Position numbers and translations under genes: made by a program. The notes beneath the pieces are model-generated. The model was not told the origin of the DNA and did not search any database. It was given only the letters and a program-made list of their open reading frames with translations. Positions 38,634-47,184 of a stretch of 64,000 bases of DNA are shown one piece after another; position 1 is the first letter of the stretch; the number at the start of each line of letters is the position of its first letter. This DNA is from Candidatus Acididesulfobacter guangdongensis (GTDB taxonomy: Bacteria > SZUA-79 > Acidulodesulfobacterales > Acidulodesulfobacteraceae). Location of the stretch: NCBI GenBank assembly GCA_004195045.1, contig SGBC01000001.1, forward strand, positions 620,001-684,000, given 5' to 3'.

Positions 38634-40019
38634 ATGAGCGATAATTTTAAAAGTATTCAGCGGGTGCAGCCGCCTAAAGGGACAAGGGATTTTCTTCCCA
38701 ACGCTATGATTTTGAGAAGAGATATAATAGAAAAAATTAGGAAATGTTTTGAACTTTATGGATTTAGCGAAATAGATTCGCCGGTTTTTGAGTATTTTGA
38801 ACTTCTTTCAAGAAAATGCGGAGAAGAAATAGAAAAAGAGATTTATACTTTTAAAGATAAAGCGGACAGAAAACTTGGCTTAAGATTTGAGTTCACTTCT
38901 CCGCTCGGGAGATATTACGCTTCAAATAATTCAAAACTTACAAAACCTTTTAAAAGATATATAATAGGAAAAGTTTACAGGTATGAAAATACCCAGAATG
39001 GCAGGTACAGGGAGTTTTATCAGGCAGATGCCGATATTGTGGGGGTTTACTCAATGTTTGCAGAACTTGAATTAATGGATTTGGCGGTTTTTACACTTGA
39101 AAAGTTGGGACTCAATAATTATGCAATACATCTGAATAACAGAAAACTATTAGACGGCATTATTGAATTATCGGGTATACCTGCAGATAAAAAAGAAGCG
39201 GCGTTAAGAATTTTGGATAAATTGTCTAAAATAGGCGAAAGTAAAACTGTAAAAGAATTTACAGAAAACGGTTTAACTGAAGAAAACTATAAATCTTTTA
39301 TTAATTTAGTAAACGGCGGCAGTTTTGCAGAAAAAAATAATGCCGGCAGTTATGCCGGCGGCTATACGGAAAATAATCCAGATATAATATTTTTAGAATC
39401 CCTTAAGGAAAAACTTAGAAATAACGCTCAGTCATTAGATGGAATAAATGAGCTTATAGATATTTTTAAAAATTCTAATAAATTTAAGATCGGCAAATAT
39501 TTAAAGTTTGACCCGCTGCTTGTAAGGGGTCTCGGCTATTATACCGGACCGATATTCGAAATAAAATCGTTAGATGTTAATATCGGCAGTTTTGCGGCAG
39601 GCGGCAGATACGATAATCTGCTTGAGCTGTACGGAGCGCGTCCCGAAGGGGCATGCGGATTATCGTTCGGCGTTGACAGAATTATAGATATAATTAATGC
39701 GAAAAATCCTGGCTATATTAATGAACTGCCGTCTTCTACCAAGGTATTTGTCGCATATCTTGAGCCTGACGAAAAGGTAATAGACTATGCTTTTAATGTA
39801 GCAAAAGAGTTTAGAGCAAACGGCATAGCCTGTGAAATAAATCTTAATGAAAAATTGAATATATCTAAACAGCTGAAATATGCCGACTCAAGAAATATCG
39901 GCTATGCCGTCGTAATAGGCAGCAATGAACTTTGTGAAAATAAAATCAAGTTAAAAGATATGAAAAAAGCGGAAGAATTCTTTATATCTATTAAAGAAGC
40001 TGTAGAAATTTTAAAATAA
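38634..40019 (+). CDS. hisS: Histidyl-tRNA synthetase
   Basis: Class II synthetase of 461 residues. Motif 1 is PPKGTRDFLP, motif 2 lies around GKVYRYENTQNGRYREFYQ, the histidine-specific motif is LVRGLGYYTGPIFE and motif 3 is AGGRYDNLLELYG ... GLSFGVDRI. The C-terminal anticodon-binding domain is present. A Gly/Asn/Ala-rich insert of about 25 residues lies near 225-250. Its stop lies inside a 14-bp tandem repeat array. Confidence 0.96.
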   Translation: MSDNFKSIQRVQPPKGTRDFLPNAMILRRDIIEKIRKCFELYGFSEIDSPVFEYFELLSRKCGEEIEKEIYTFKDKADRKLGLRFEFTSPLGRYYASNNSKLTKPFKRYIIGKVYRYENTQNGRYREFYQADADIVGVYSMFAELELMDLAVFTLEKLGLNNYAIHLNNRKLLDGIIELSGIPADKKEAALRILDKLSKIGESKTVKEFTENGLTEENYKSFINLVNGGSFAEKNNAGSYAGGYTENNPDIIFLESLKEKLRNNAQSLDGINELIDIFKNSNKFKIGKYLKFDPLLVRGLGYYTGPIFEIKSLDVNIGSFAAGGRYDNLLELYGARPEGACGLSFGVDRIIDIINAKNPGYINELPSSTKVFVAYLEPDEKVIDYAFNVAKEFRANGIACEINLNEKLNISKQLKYADSRNIGYAVVIGSNELCENKIKLKDMKKAEEFFISIKEAVEILK

Positions 40020-40083
40020 AGCTATTAAAATAAAGCTGTTAAAATAAAGCTTTAAAAATAAAATTATTAAAATGAAGCTATGA
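40014..40083. repeat. Five tandem 14-bp units at the end of hisS
   Basis: Units of AAATAAAGCTATTA follow head to tail: 40014-40027, 40028-40041 (G for A), 40042-40055, 40056-40069 and 40070-40083 (last three diverged). The first unit contains the hisS stop. Such a simple array can arise by slippage and may vary between strains. Confidence 0.8.
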
Positions 40084-40110
40084 TGATAAACAACAACGAT
40101 AAACTAAACT

Positions 40111-43100
40111 ATGAATAGAATCGTAAAATCCAGAGCATTTGCCGCAGGCATTCTGATTATTTTATTATATATTGCCGCTTCTTTTGGAATTTATTGTTTA
40201 ATCAATCATATAAACGATAAGGCAAAGATTAATAATTCATTTTATAAAAAGACTCTATGTCTTGCTAAAGATTTTTATTTTTTAAATTTATATTTAAAAC
40301 AATACAAGAGTACTAATAATTACCGCTCAAAATCCAACAGTCGCTCCAATCTTCGCTATACTGCCCAAATAAATTCTAAATTGAATGCTGAACAGTATCT
40401 ACACCATAAATCGGGAGTGAACGCTGCCGATGTAATTTCTAAATTAAATTCTAAAATCAATTCTAAAATATATTCGATAAATAAAAGTTTCCGATATTTA
40501 TTTAAAAATTTGAAAAGCAGCGATAAGTCTTTATTAAAATTAATACACCCTGTTTTATACAGAGCATTCATAGACTGGAAGAATAAATCTCTGCCGGAAT
40601 TGAATTTATTAGAAAAACGGAAGAATGTTAAAAATATACCTATCTCACGCTTATCTTTTATATTTTACCGTAATTCGAGGCTATTAAGAAAAGCTTCGGA
40701 TGCGTCAATGAAAAAAAATATGAATTATATAAGCGATTCCATGCATCTGCTGAGCCTGCTTCTTTTTATAAATTTCTTAATGGTAATTATTATAAGTCCT
40801 CTGTTTCTGTATTATATTATTAAGGTTAAAATTCAGGCGGAAGACAATGAAAAGTCGATCCAGTCGATATTTAACCAGATGGTTAGCGGTCTGGTCCTTT
40901 TCAGGGACAAATTTATTTACGTAAATCCGGAAGGCGAGAAAATACTTGGATATTCGTCGGAAGAATTAAAAAATATGAATAATTGGGATATTATGTCCTA
41001 TGAATTTAAAGAAAGCGCAAAATCAAGATATGCAGGGGCTATTAAACATGAAGGCGAAAGAGGCGAATTTCTGTATAAAATCATCGGCAAAAATAATGAA
41101 ATAAAGTGGGTTCTTTTTCATTCTCTGACTATAAATTATAAAAATAAACCTACCAGATTAGCTAATTTTATAGATTTAACGGAACGGAAAAATGCGGAAG
41201 ACAAAGTAAAAAATCTTACAAGACTTTATTCTACACTCAGCGAAATAAATCAGCTGCTTTTGAGGGTCGAAAACATCGACGATGTTTATGAAAATATATG
41301 CAGAATTGCCGTTGAGAAAGGTCAGTTTAAAATGGCTTTGTGCGGTTTTCCTGATGAGCGCAACAGCAATAAGATAGCCGTTAAATTTTCTTACGGCTTT
41401 GTCGGAGACTATCTGGATGATTTTAGCATGTATGTTGACGACGCAATGCCTGAAGGAAAAGGACCCGGAGCTACGGCTTTCAGAGAGGACAGAATTGTAA
41501 TCAATAATGATACGGAAAACAATCCTATGATGCAGCCGTGGAGAGATAAAGCTCTGAAGATGGGTTTTTTATCCAGTGCATGCATTCCGCTTAAACGGCA
41601 AAATAAAATAATCGGGATATTCAGTTTATATGCCGGAGAAAAAGATTTTTTTGACGATAAAGAGATTACACTGTTAGAAGAATTAATGAAAGATATTTCT
41701 TTTATGATAAATAAAATTGATTTGGAAAAAGAAATTAATTTTATATCATTCTATGACGCTCTTACAAAACTTCCCAACAGAAATTTTTTCATAGAAAGCG
41801 TGAATAACTTTCTTGAAAGAATAGAAAACCGCCCTGCAGCCATAATCTTGCTTGATTTTTATAAATTGTCGTATATTAACAATACATTCGGCTACGGCGC
41901 CGGAGACGAACTGCTTATAAAGACGGCTGATGTGCTAAAAGATGCCTTTGACCCGACCGATATAATTTCAAGAATAGGCGGGGATGAATTTGCAATATTC
42001 ATAAGCAATTTAAGCGATAAGGATTCGGCAGTGCAGTTCATTGACAAAATAAAGCAGTGTTTTAAAGATGAAATAACTATCGGTACGCATAAATTTAATA
42101 TTTCCTATAATATAGGGGTATCGATTTATCCTGATGACGGCATTACGGCAAACGATCTTTTAAAATCCGCCGATATTGCCCTGTCAAACGCAAAAACTCA
42201 GGGTGAAAACGATTATGAATTTTTTACCTCTTCCATGAACGTTAAAGCTTCTGAATTTTTAATGATGAAAAAACATCTTACGGAGGCATTTGTTAATAAA
42301 GAATTTGTCGTGTATTATCAGCCGTATTTTAAGGTGGATAAATTAAACAAATTAAACAAGGCTCATGATTACGATGATCACAGCGCAATAGATATGAATA
42401 ATAATATTGCTCTATTAAATCCCGCTATATACGGCATGGAAGCGCTTATGCGCTGGAACAGTCCCGATTTAGGTCTTGTTTCGCCGGTTAAGTTTATCCC
42501 TCTGCTTGAAGAAATGGGTTTAATAAGGCAGCTTGAAGAATTTTTGATTGAAGCGGTATGCAGCGATTTGCAAAACTGGAAAAAAATGAACTTAAATTTA
42601 GTTCCAGTTTCTATAAATATTTCCCCCGTAAGTTTTGACTATGAAGTAAAATGGTACTGCAATCCTGAATTGCTTAACAATTCGTCGCATATTTTTGAAG
42701 GCGGAAAATTAAGTTTGGCGGATACTATTTTTCAGGCTATAAAAAGGCACGGTCTGGAATATTCTTTGATAAACATAGAAGTAACCGAGGGTTTATTTAT
42801 TCACCATTTTGACTGTGCTCTTAAAATACTAAACACATTTAAAGCAAAAGGTATGAAAATATATATTGACGATTTCGGTACCGGATATTCCTCCTTGTCG
42901 TATATAAAAAATATCCCTGCCGATGTTATTAAGATAGATATTTCATTTATCAAAAGCATGATGGAAAACCAGAAAGTTTTTGCAATCGTCAATACCATTG
43001 TAGAACTTTCCGCAAGATTAGGTATGGAAACTATAAGCGAAGGCGTTGAAACAGTTGAACAGCTTGTAAAATTACAATCTCTCGGCGCAAATATGGTTCA

Positions 43101-43155
43101 GGGGTATCTTTTCTCAAAACCTGTGCCTGAGGCAGAGATACGCAAAATGCTTTAA
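40111..43155 (+). CDS. PAS-GAF-GGDEF-EAL cyclic-di-GMP protein
   Basis: Membrane-bound c-di-GMP enzyme of 1014 residues. TM1 is about 10-32, a basic Asn/Ser-rich extracytoplasmic region follows, and TM2 is about 210-237. Then come PAS (about 245-365), GAF (about 375-535), GGDEF (motif RIGGDEFAIF, about 620) and EAL. The EAL domain has YGMEALMRW (about 775), NIEVTEGLF, IDDFGTGYSS, SEGVET and NMVQGYLFSKP. Both catalytic signatures are intact, so it could make or degrade the second messenger. Part of it is copied, with a deletion, at 46334-47184. Confidence 0.93.
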   Translation: MNRIVKSRAFAAGILIILLYIAASFGIYCLINHINDKAKINNSFYKKTLCLAKDFYFLNLYLKQYKSTNNYRSKSNSRSNLRYTAQINSKLNAEQYLHHKSGVNAADVISKLNSKINSKIYSINKSFRYLFKNLKSSDKSLLKLIHPVLYRAFIDWKNKSLPELNLLEKRKNVKNIPISRLSFIFYRNSRLLRKASDASMKKNMNYISDSMHLLSLLLFINFLMVIIISPLFLYYIIKVKIQAEDNEKSIQSIFNQMVSGLVLFRDKFIYVNPEGEKILGYSSEELKNMNNWDIMSYEFKESAKSRYAGAIKHEGERGEFLYKIIGKNNEIKWVLFHSLTINYKNKPTRLANFIDLTERKNAEDKVKNLTRLYSTLSEINQLLLRVENIDDVYENICRIAVEKGQFKMALCGFPDERNSNKIAVKFSYGFVGDYLDDFSMYVDDAMPEGKGPGATAFREDRIVINNDTENNPMMQPWRDKALKMGFLSSACIPLKRQNKIIGIFSLYAGEKDFFDDKEITLLEELMKDISFMINKIDLEKEINFISFYDALTKLPNRNFFIESVNNFLERIENRPAAIILLDFYKLSYINNTFGYGAGDELLIKTADVLKDAFDPTDIISRIGGDEFAIFISNLSDKDSAVQFIDKIKQCFKDEITIGTHKFNISYNIGVSIYPDDGITANDLLKSADIALSNAKTQGENDYEFFTSSMNVKASEFLMMKKHLTEAFVNKEFVVYYQPYFKVDKLNKLNKAHDYDDHSAIDMNNNIALLNPAIYGMEALMRWNSPDLGLVSPVKFIPLLEEMGLIRQLEEFLIEAVCSDLQNWKKMNLNLVPVSINISPVSFDYEVKWYCNPELLNNSSHIFEGGKLSLADTIFQAIKRHGLEYSLINIEVTEGLFIHHFDCALKILNTFKAKGMKIYIDDFGTGYSSLSYIKNIPADVIKIDISFIKSMMENQKVFAIVNTIVELSARLGMETISEGVETVEQLVKLQSLGANMVQGYLFSKPVPEAEIRKML

Positions 43156-43946
43156 AAAAAGTTTTTATTGCCCCCATAAATATAGTAATATCAATGTGTT
43201 GCTGATAATTATGGTGCAGTTGGGTTAATTATTAAATATTAAAAATATTCAGCTTATTTTGCTAATTGCTTTAATATTTAATAGTTGTTATAAATCGCAT
43301 ATTTCTTAATTTTTTTAATAATAATAGACGCAGTGCATGAAATATTATTTTAGTCATAAATGCAGCGAGAATTAAAAAATTAGAGACGTACGCCGTTTAT
43401 TATTTTTAAAACTGTTTAAGATATTAATTATGCTTTACTTTGAAATATTAGTTATTTATTAAACGTATTATATATAGTATATATTATATATTTTATATAT
43501 TGGTTATTTTTTCGTAATTTTTTTCCTGACTTTGACACCTCATACAGCCCAAAGCCTTTAAAATGCTGTGTTTCTATTTTGAAAAAGCGCAATTTGCAGG
43601 ATGAATTTAATTGCAATTTAACATGCGCAAAATGCATAAAACTAAATTTATAATCGGTGAAAAACGGAATTTTCGTTCGGTGTTTTGAGTACTTTTCGTT
43701 CGGCGTTTTAGGGAATTTTAAATCGGTGTTGACATAAAAGGCGTGACCCCGTTCCCATGGGACTTTTAAAGGTTTACGAACTGAGGAAGGAAGGGTATGT
43801 TTACGTTACCAATCCGTAAAATTAATGCGGCGTGTAGTTTTGTAGTTTTCAAATAAAATAGCCCCTTGCAATATCTTAGTATTTATCTTATAATCATAAA
43901 TGTGGGCTAATCCCACTTATTTAATTTTTACAATGAGGCGATAAAT
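43156..43946. other. Gene-poor stretch after the GGDEF-EAL gene
   Basis: This 791-nt stretch has no convincing full gene. It includes the tail shared with the later GGDEF-EAL copy (to about 43228), the direct-repeat copy at 43371-43525 and two copies of TTTTCGTTCGG-GTTTT near 43677 and 43694. A 20-codon open frame (43757-43819, MGLLKVYELRKEGYVYVTNP) may be a gene remnant. Confidence 0.5.
43371..43525. repeat. Direct repeat R1, copy A
   Basis: About 155 nt beginning ATTAAAAAATTAG and ending ATTTTTTCGTAATTTTTTTC. It recurs at 44663-44836 with scattered changes and about 20 extra A/T bases. The two copies flank the AbrB/RelE pair in the same orientation. Copy B contains the 3' end of a decayed minus-strand gene, so copy A may be a remnant of the same 3' end. 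Confidence 0.75.
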
Positions 43947-44204
43947 ATGAAAAACACAGGGCTATTAGAACGGAATACACAGTTAGCGGTTAGAATAGAC
44001 GATAAAGGCAGGCTTACTTTGCCTATAAGCATAAGAAAGGATATAAATATAAATCCGGGAGATATATTTTATTTAAATTACGATGCGGCAAAAAAACAGA
44101 TGCAATTAAATAAAGCTATCAATCCCTTTGATGTTTTAGCAGGGGAAGCCTTAAAAGAATATAAGAAAGGCAATGCCAAAAGAATAGAAAAACTTGCAAA
44201 GTAA
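43947..44204 (+). CDS. AbrB/MazE-type antitoxin
   Basis: 85 residues with a SpoVT-AbrB DNA-binding fold: VRIDDKGRLTLPISIRKDI, then NINPGDIFYL. The C-terminal third (NPFDVLAGEALKEYKKGNAK) is the likely toxin-neutralising segment. ATGAGGCG lies upstream of the ATG. Two bases separate its stop from the toxin ATG, the usual coupled antitoxin-toxin arrangement, and such antitoxins normally repress their own promoter. Confidence 0.82.
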   Translation: MKNTGLLERNTQLAVRIDDKGRLTLPISIRKDININPGDIFYLNYDAAKKQMQLNKAINPFDVLAGEALKEYKKGNAKRIEKLAK

Positions 44205-44206
44205 AT

Positions 44207-44509
44207 ATGGAAACCGCCTACGATGTTCTGTTTACCGCTAATGCCGAAAAAGACCTGCTAAATCTTAAAAAACTCAAAGAATCCGCACTCGATAAGATTA
44301 TGGATTTAGAACAAAACCCGCTCAAAGGGCATATACTTAAAGGAAGCCTTAGCGGAGTAAGGGCTTTGAAATTCTCAATTAAAGGAGTCGCCTACAGAGC
44401 GGCTTACATTGTTATAGAAGAAGACCGCGTTTGTCTGGTTTTTATGATTGGACCGCATGAAGGATTTTACGAAAAAGCGCAGAGAAGGGCAAAAACTTTT
44501 GGAATATAA
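44207..44509 (+). CDS. RelE/ParE-family toxin
   Basis: 100 residues with the RelE/ParE fold: YDVLFTANAEKDLLNLKKLK, then the core GSLSGVRALKFSIKGVAYRA and the strand RVCLVFMIGPHEGFYEKAQR. The basic residues after the loop fit a ribosome-dependent mRNA interferase or a gyrase poison; which one is not decided by sequence. Paired with the AbrB-type antitoxin two bases upstream, it forms an intact module inside an otherwise decayed region. Confidence 0.8.
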   Translation: METAYDVLFTANAEKDLLNLKKLKESALDKIMDLEQNPLKGHILKGSLSGVRALKFSIKGVAYRAAYIVIEEDRVCLVFMIGPHEGFYEKAQRRAKTFGI

Positions 44510-44594
44510 TAAAAAAATCCAACTATTTATTTCATCCCCAACAATCCCCTTAGATGTTTTTGCGCCATAGTCTGCGCTCTTTTTTCGCCGGAGT

Positions 44595-44614
44595 TTTTGC
44601 CGTCAGGCAAAAAA
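44595..44614. terminator. Hairpin after the toxin gene
   Basis: TTTTTGCC (44595-44602) and GGCAAAAA (44607-44614) form an 8-bp stem around a GTCA tetraloop, 85 nt past the toxin stop. It lies in a locally GC-richer patch with A/T tracts on both strands, so it may terminate in either direction. Confidence 0.5.
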
Positions 44615-44662
44615 CGGAGCAAGAAAAAACGGGAATATTCAATATTTTGTGTCAGCTTGAAA

Positions 44663-44836
44663 ATTAAAAAATTAGGGACGAACACCGTTTATTATTTTAA
44701 AACTGTTTAACATACTAATTATGCTTTATTTTGAAATATTAGTTATTTATTAAACGTATTATAACATAGTATGTATTATCATATGTATTATACGCTTTAT
44801 TCTTTATATATTGGTTATTTTTTCGTAATTTTTTTC
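44663..44836. repeat. Direct repeat R1, copy B
   Basis: Second copy of the repeat at 43371-43525, in the same orientation. Shared blocks include ACCGTTTATTATTTT-like, ATTATGCTTTA and TTAGTTATTTATTAAACG, then TTGGTTATTTTTTCGTAA. It overlaps the end of the pseudogene at 44804-45107. Confidence 0.75.
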
Positions 44837-45107
44837 TTCCGGAATTCTAACCGGAAGAAATTTAGATTTTTCGTAGGCATGGTTATGAATAACTTCAAGA
44901 ATAAGGGCATATTGTTCGCCGTTGTACTTCATTAATCTTAAACAGGATACGGTTTGAGTCATCAAGTTTTGCCCTATACAATCCATAATTAGGCATTTTT
45001 TTGACGCTTGCCTGTTTAAAATTATCGTTTTGAATAAAGCCTATAATTTTATCGTAATTTTTTTTTACGCCGGAGGTGTTTAAATCATTATATTCAAGAA
45101 TTTTCAT
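44804..45107 (-). pseudogene. Frameshifted gene, possible RelE-fold domain
   Basis: Two overlapping minus-strand frames make one protein when joined. The first gives MKILEYNDLNTSGVKKNYDK ... MPNYGLYRAKLDDSNRILF. The second continues RLMKYNGEQYALILEVIHNH, then AYEKSKFLPVRI, ending NYEKITNI. The shift lies near 44936-44943 (GTTTAAG). The pattern YRAKL-DDSNR-ILF ... LILEVI-NH resembles the RelE-like start of some toxins or helicase-linked proteins, but the family was not firmly recognised. The gene is probably dead. Confidence 0.5.
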
Positions 45108-45124
45108 AATTAATATATATAAAA

Positions 45125-45237
45125 ATTATGCGTACGATACGATGATACGCAAGATACGGGTACGCAGGCAAGCAGACAAAATAGATAAGCCGCATATGCT
45201 GTTTTGTGCATTTGCCTATTTTTCCTCCCGAAATATT
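45125..45237. repeat. Direct repeat R2, copy A
   Basis: About 113 nt nearly identical to 48593-48709, containing GATACG-type short repeats and AGATAAGCCGCATATGCT, then TTTTGTGCATTTGCCTA. The second copy overlaps the 3' end of the DUF3617 gene, so copy A is a displaced fragment of that gene end. Confidence 0.8.
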
Positions 45238-45385
45238 CAATATACAAATCAGATATCTTTATTTTAATAATAAGAATACATGGCGTCAGCAGCAATTATG
45301 TAAAAAATAGGGCCGTAATTTATTAGGTTCATAATAGTATTTTGCTACCTATTTGCTGCTGTTTAATTTATTCTTTCGCTTTAAC

Positions 45386-45440
45386 TGGTGCCCCGACCGG
45401 AATCGAACCGATGACCAAAGGTTTAGAAAACCTACAGTCT
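45386..45440 (-). tRNA. 3' fragment of a tRNA-Arg(TCT), probable integration scar
   Basis: The minus strand reads GACTGTAGGTTTTCTAAACC, then the T-arm ATCGG-TTCGATT-CCGGT, then the acceptor strand CGGGGCA and CCA. The anticodon loop TTTCTAA gives anticodon TCT. The D-arm and 5' acceptor strand are missing, since the sequence beyond 45440 is unrelated A/T. It cannot be a working tRNA. A 3' half from anticodon loop to CCA is exactly what site-specific integration into a tRNA gene leaves at the far end of an element. Confidence 0.75.
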
Positions 45441-45718
45441 ATTTTATAACTCATTGATTTTATTTGTATATTTATACAATATTAAAATTAGGTAGTAATA
45501 CAGTAGTAAAATAAGCTAAAAACAATATTTGTTATGAATTCATCACTTTTATTTTGGCAGTCAAAAAGTTGTAAGTTAGTTTGCATACAAGAGAAAAAAT
45601 AAATCCGTCATTTTTTTATTTTTTGTATTTCATTGAACGCATCCAAAAAAAGCAGTATAATTAATAAATAAATGATATATTTATTAATAAAATAATTTAT
45701 TAGTGCTAAAATTTATAA

Positions 45719-46067
45719 TATCATAATATTAAAATAAAAGATAATTATCCCGTCGCAGGGTTAATTCTTTACGGGTCAAAGGCGAGGGGCGACTATAATC
45801 CGAAATTCAGATTTAGATATCCTTATCGTAATTCAGGATAATTATGATATAGATGCCGATATATCTTTTGATAAGCTTAAAGATCTTTATTTTTTAGCGC
45901 CGGATAGAAAAATAAGAGATGAAATTTTAGAAATAATAATAGACATTGAAACTAAATACGATATCTTTATAGATTTTCAGATAAGAAACAGAAGCTATTT
46001 AGAAACTAACGTTGCCGGTGTTGTGCCGTTATACCAAAATATTAAAAAAGACGGAATATTATTATAA
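45719..46067 (+). pseudogene. MNT-type nucleotidyltransferase remnant (frameshifted)
   Basis: The first frame gives DNYPVAGLILYGSKARGDYN, then the reading shifts. The second frame gives NSDLDILIVIQDNYDIDADI, SFDKLKDLYFLAPDRKIRDE, ILEIIIDIETKYDIFIDFQI and VVPLYQNIKKDGILL. Joined, GS-x-x-RGD-x(n)-SDLDILI is the nucleotidyltransferase motif of minimal MNT proteins, the partner of HEPN toxins. The shift lies just after GACTATAATCCG (near 45800). There is no start codon, so the N-terminus is also lost. Confidence 0.75.
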
Positions 46068-46082
46068 TTATAGCAACAGGTT

Positions 46083-46259
46083 ATGACCATAGAAAAAAGA
46101 GACAGGGACGCTTTAATAAAATACAAAATAGAAAGAGCGGAAGAAACCATTGAAGATGCCGTTATAAAATTTAATAAAGAAGACATTGCTTTATCTCTCG
46201 AACAGGCAAAAGAATTTATTAAAAAGGTAACGAATGTCAATATTGTTTATTTTGAATAA
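46083..46259 (+). pseudogene. Shortened HEPN-domain protein, partner of the MNT remnant
   Basis: 58 residues: MTIEKRDRDALIKYKIERAE, then ETIEDAVIKFNKEDIALSLE, then QAKEFIKKVTNVNIVYFE. KYKIERAEETIEDA matches the first helix of HEPN proteins (K-x-R-x-E-x-A-x-E-x-[IL]-x-D-A). The middle of the domain, which holds the R-x4-6-H motif, is absent and the C-terminal helix follows directly. Placed 15 nt after the MNT remnant, as in HEPN-MNT toxin-antitoxin pairs. Probably inactive. Confidence 0.6.
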
Positions 46260-46333
46260 TAATTAAAATAAATTTATGAAGATTAAAAATCAAAAACAAT
46301 AAACTAACGGGTTAATGACAATGAAAGAAGCAT

Positions 46334-47184
46334 CCCTGCAGCCATAATCTTGCTTGATTTTTATAAATTGTCGTATATTAACAATACATTCGGCTACGGC
46401 GCCGGAGACGAACTGCTTATCAAGACGGCTGATGTGCTAAAAGATGCCTTTGACCCGACCGATATAATTTCAAGAATAGGCGGGGATGAATTTGCAATAT
46501 TCATAAGCAATTTAAGCGATAAGGATTCGGCAGTGCAGTTCATTGACAAAATAAAGCAGTGTTTTAAAGATGAAATAACTATCGGTACGCATAAATTTAA
46601 TATTTCCTATAATATAGGGGTATCGATTTATCCTGATGACGGCATTACGGCAAACGATCTTTTAAAATCCGCCGATATTGCCCTGTCAAACGCAAAAACT
46701 CAGGGTGAAAACGATTATGAATTTTTCACCTCTTCCATGAACGTTAAAGCTTCTGAATTTTCATTTTGACTGTGCTCTTAAAATACTAAACACATTTAAA
46801 GCAAAAGGTATGAAAATATATATTGACGATTTCGGTACCGGATATTCCTCCTTGTCGTATATAAAAAATATCCCTGCCGATGTTATTAAGATAGATATTT
46901 CATTTATCAAAAGCATGATGGAAAACCAGAAAGTTTTTGCAATCGTCAATACCATTGTAGAACTTTCCGCAAGATTAGGTATGGAAACTATAAGCGAAGG
47001 CGTTGAAACAGTTGAACAGCTTGTAAAATTACAATCTCTCGGCGCAAATATGGTTCAGGGGTATCTTTTCTCAAAACCTGTGCCTGAGGCAGAGATACGC
47101 AAAATGCTTTAAAAAAAGTTTTTATTGCCCCATTAATATAGTAATATCAATGTGTTGCTGATAATTATGGTGCAGTTTGGTTAA
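46334..47184 (+). pseudogene. Truncated, internally deleted copy of the GGDEF-EAL gene
   Basis: 46334-46761 repeats 41832-42259 and 46762-47184 repeats 42805 to about 43228, with only a few base differences in each block. The 545 nt between them (including the EAL motif region) are missing. 545 is not a multiple of three, so the frame is broken: the first part ends ASEFSF-stop and the rest (to 47112) is in another frame. It has no N-terminal sensor part. The near identity implies a recent duplication. The copied tail ends at the stop of the next, convergent gene. Confidence 0.92.

Noticed and set aside
44804-44986. Independent 60-residue minus-strand gene
   Set aside because: Its useful part continues the frame at 44895-45107 after a frameshift, so both belong to one broken gene.
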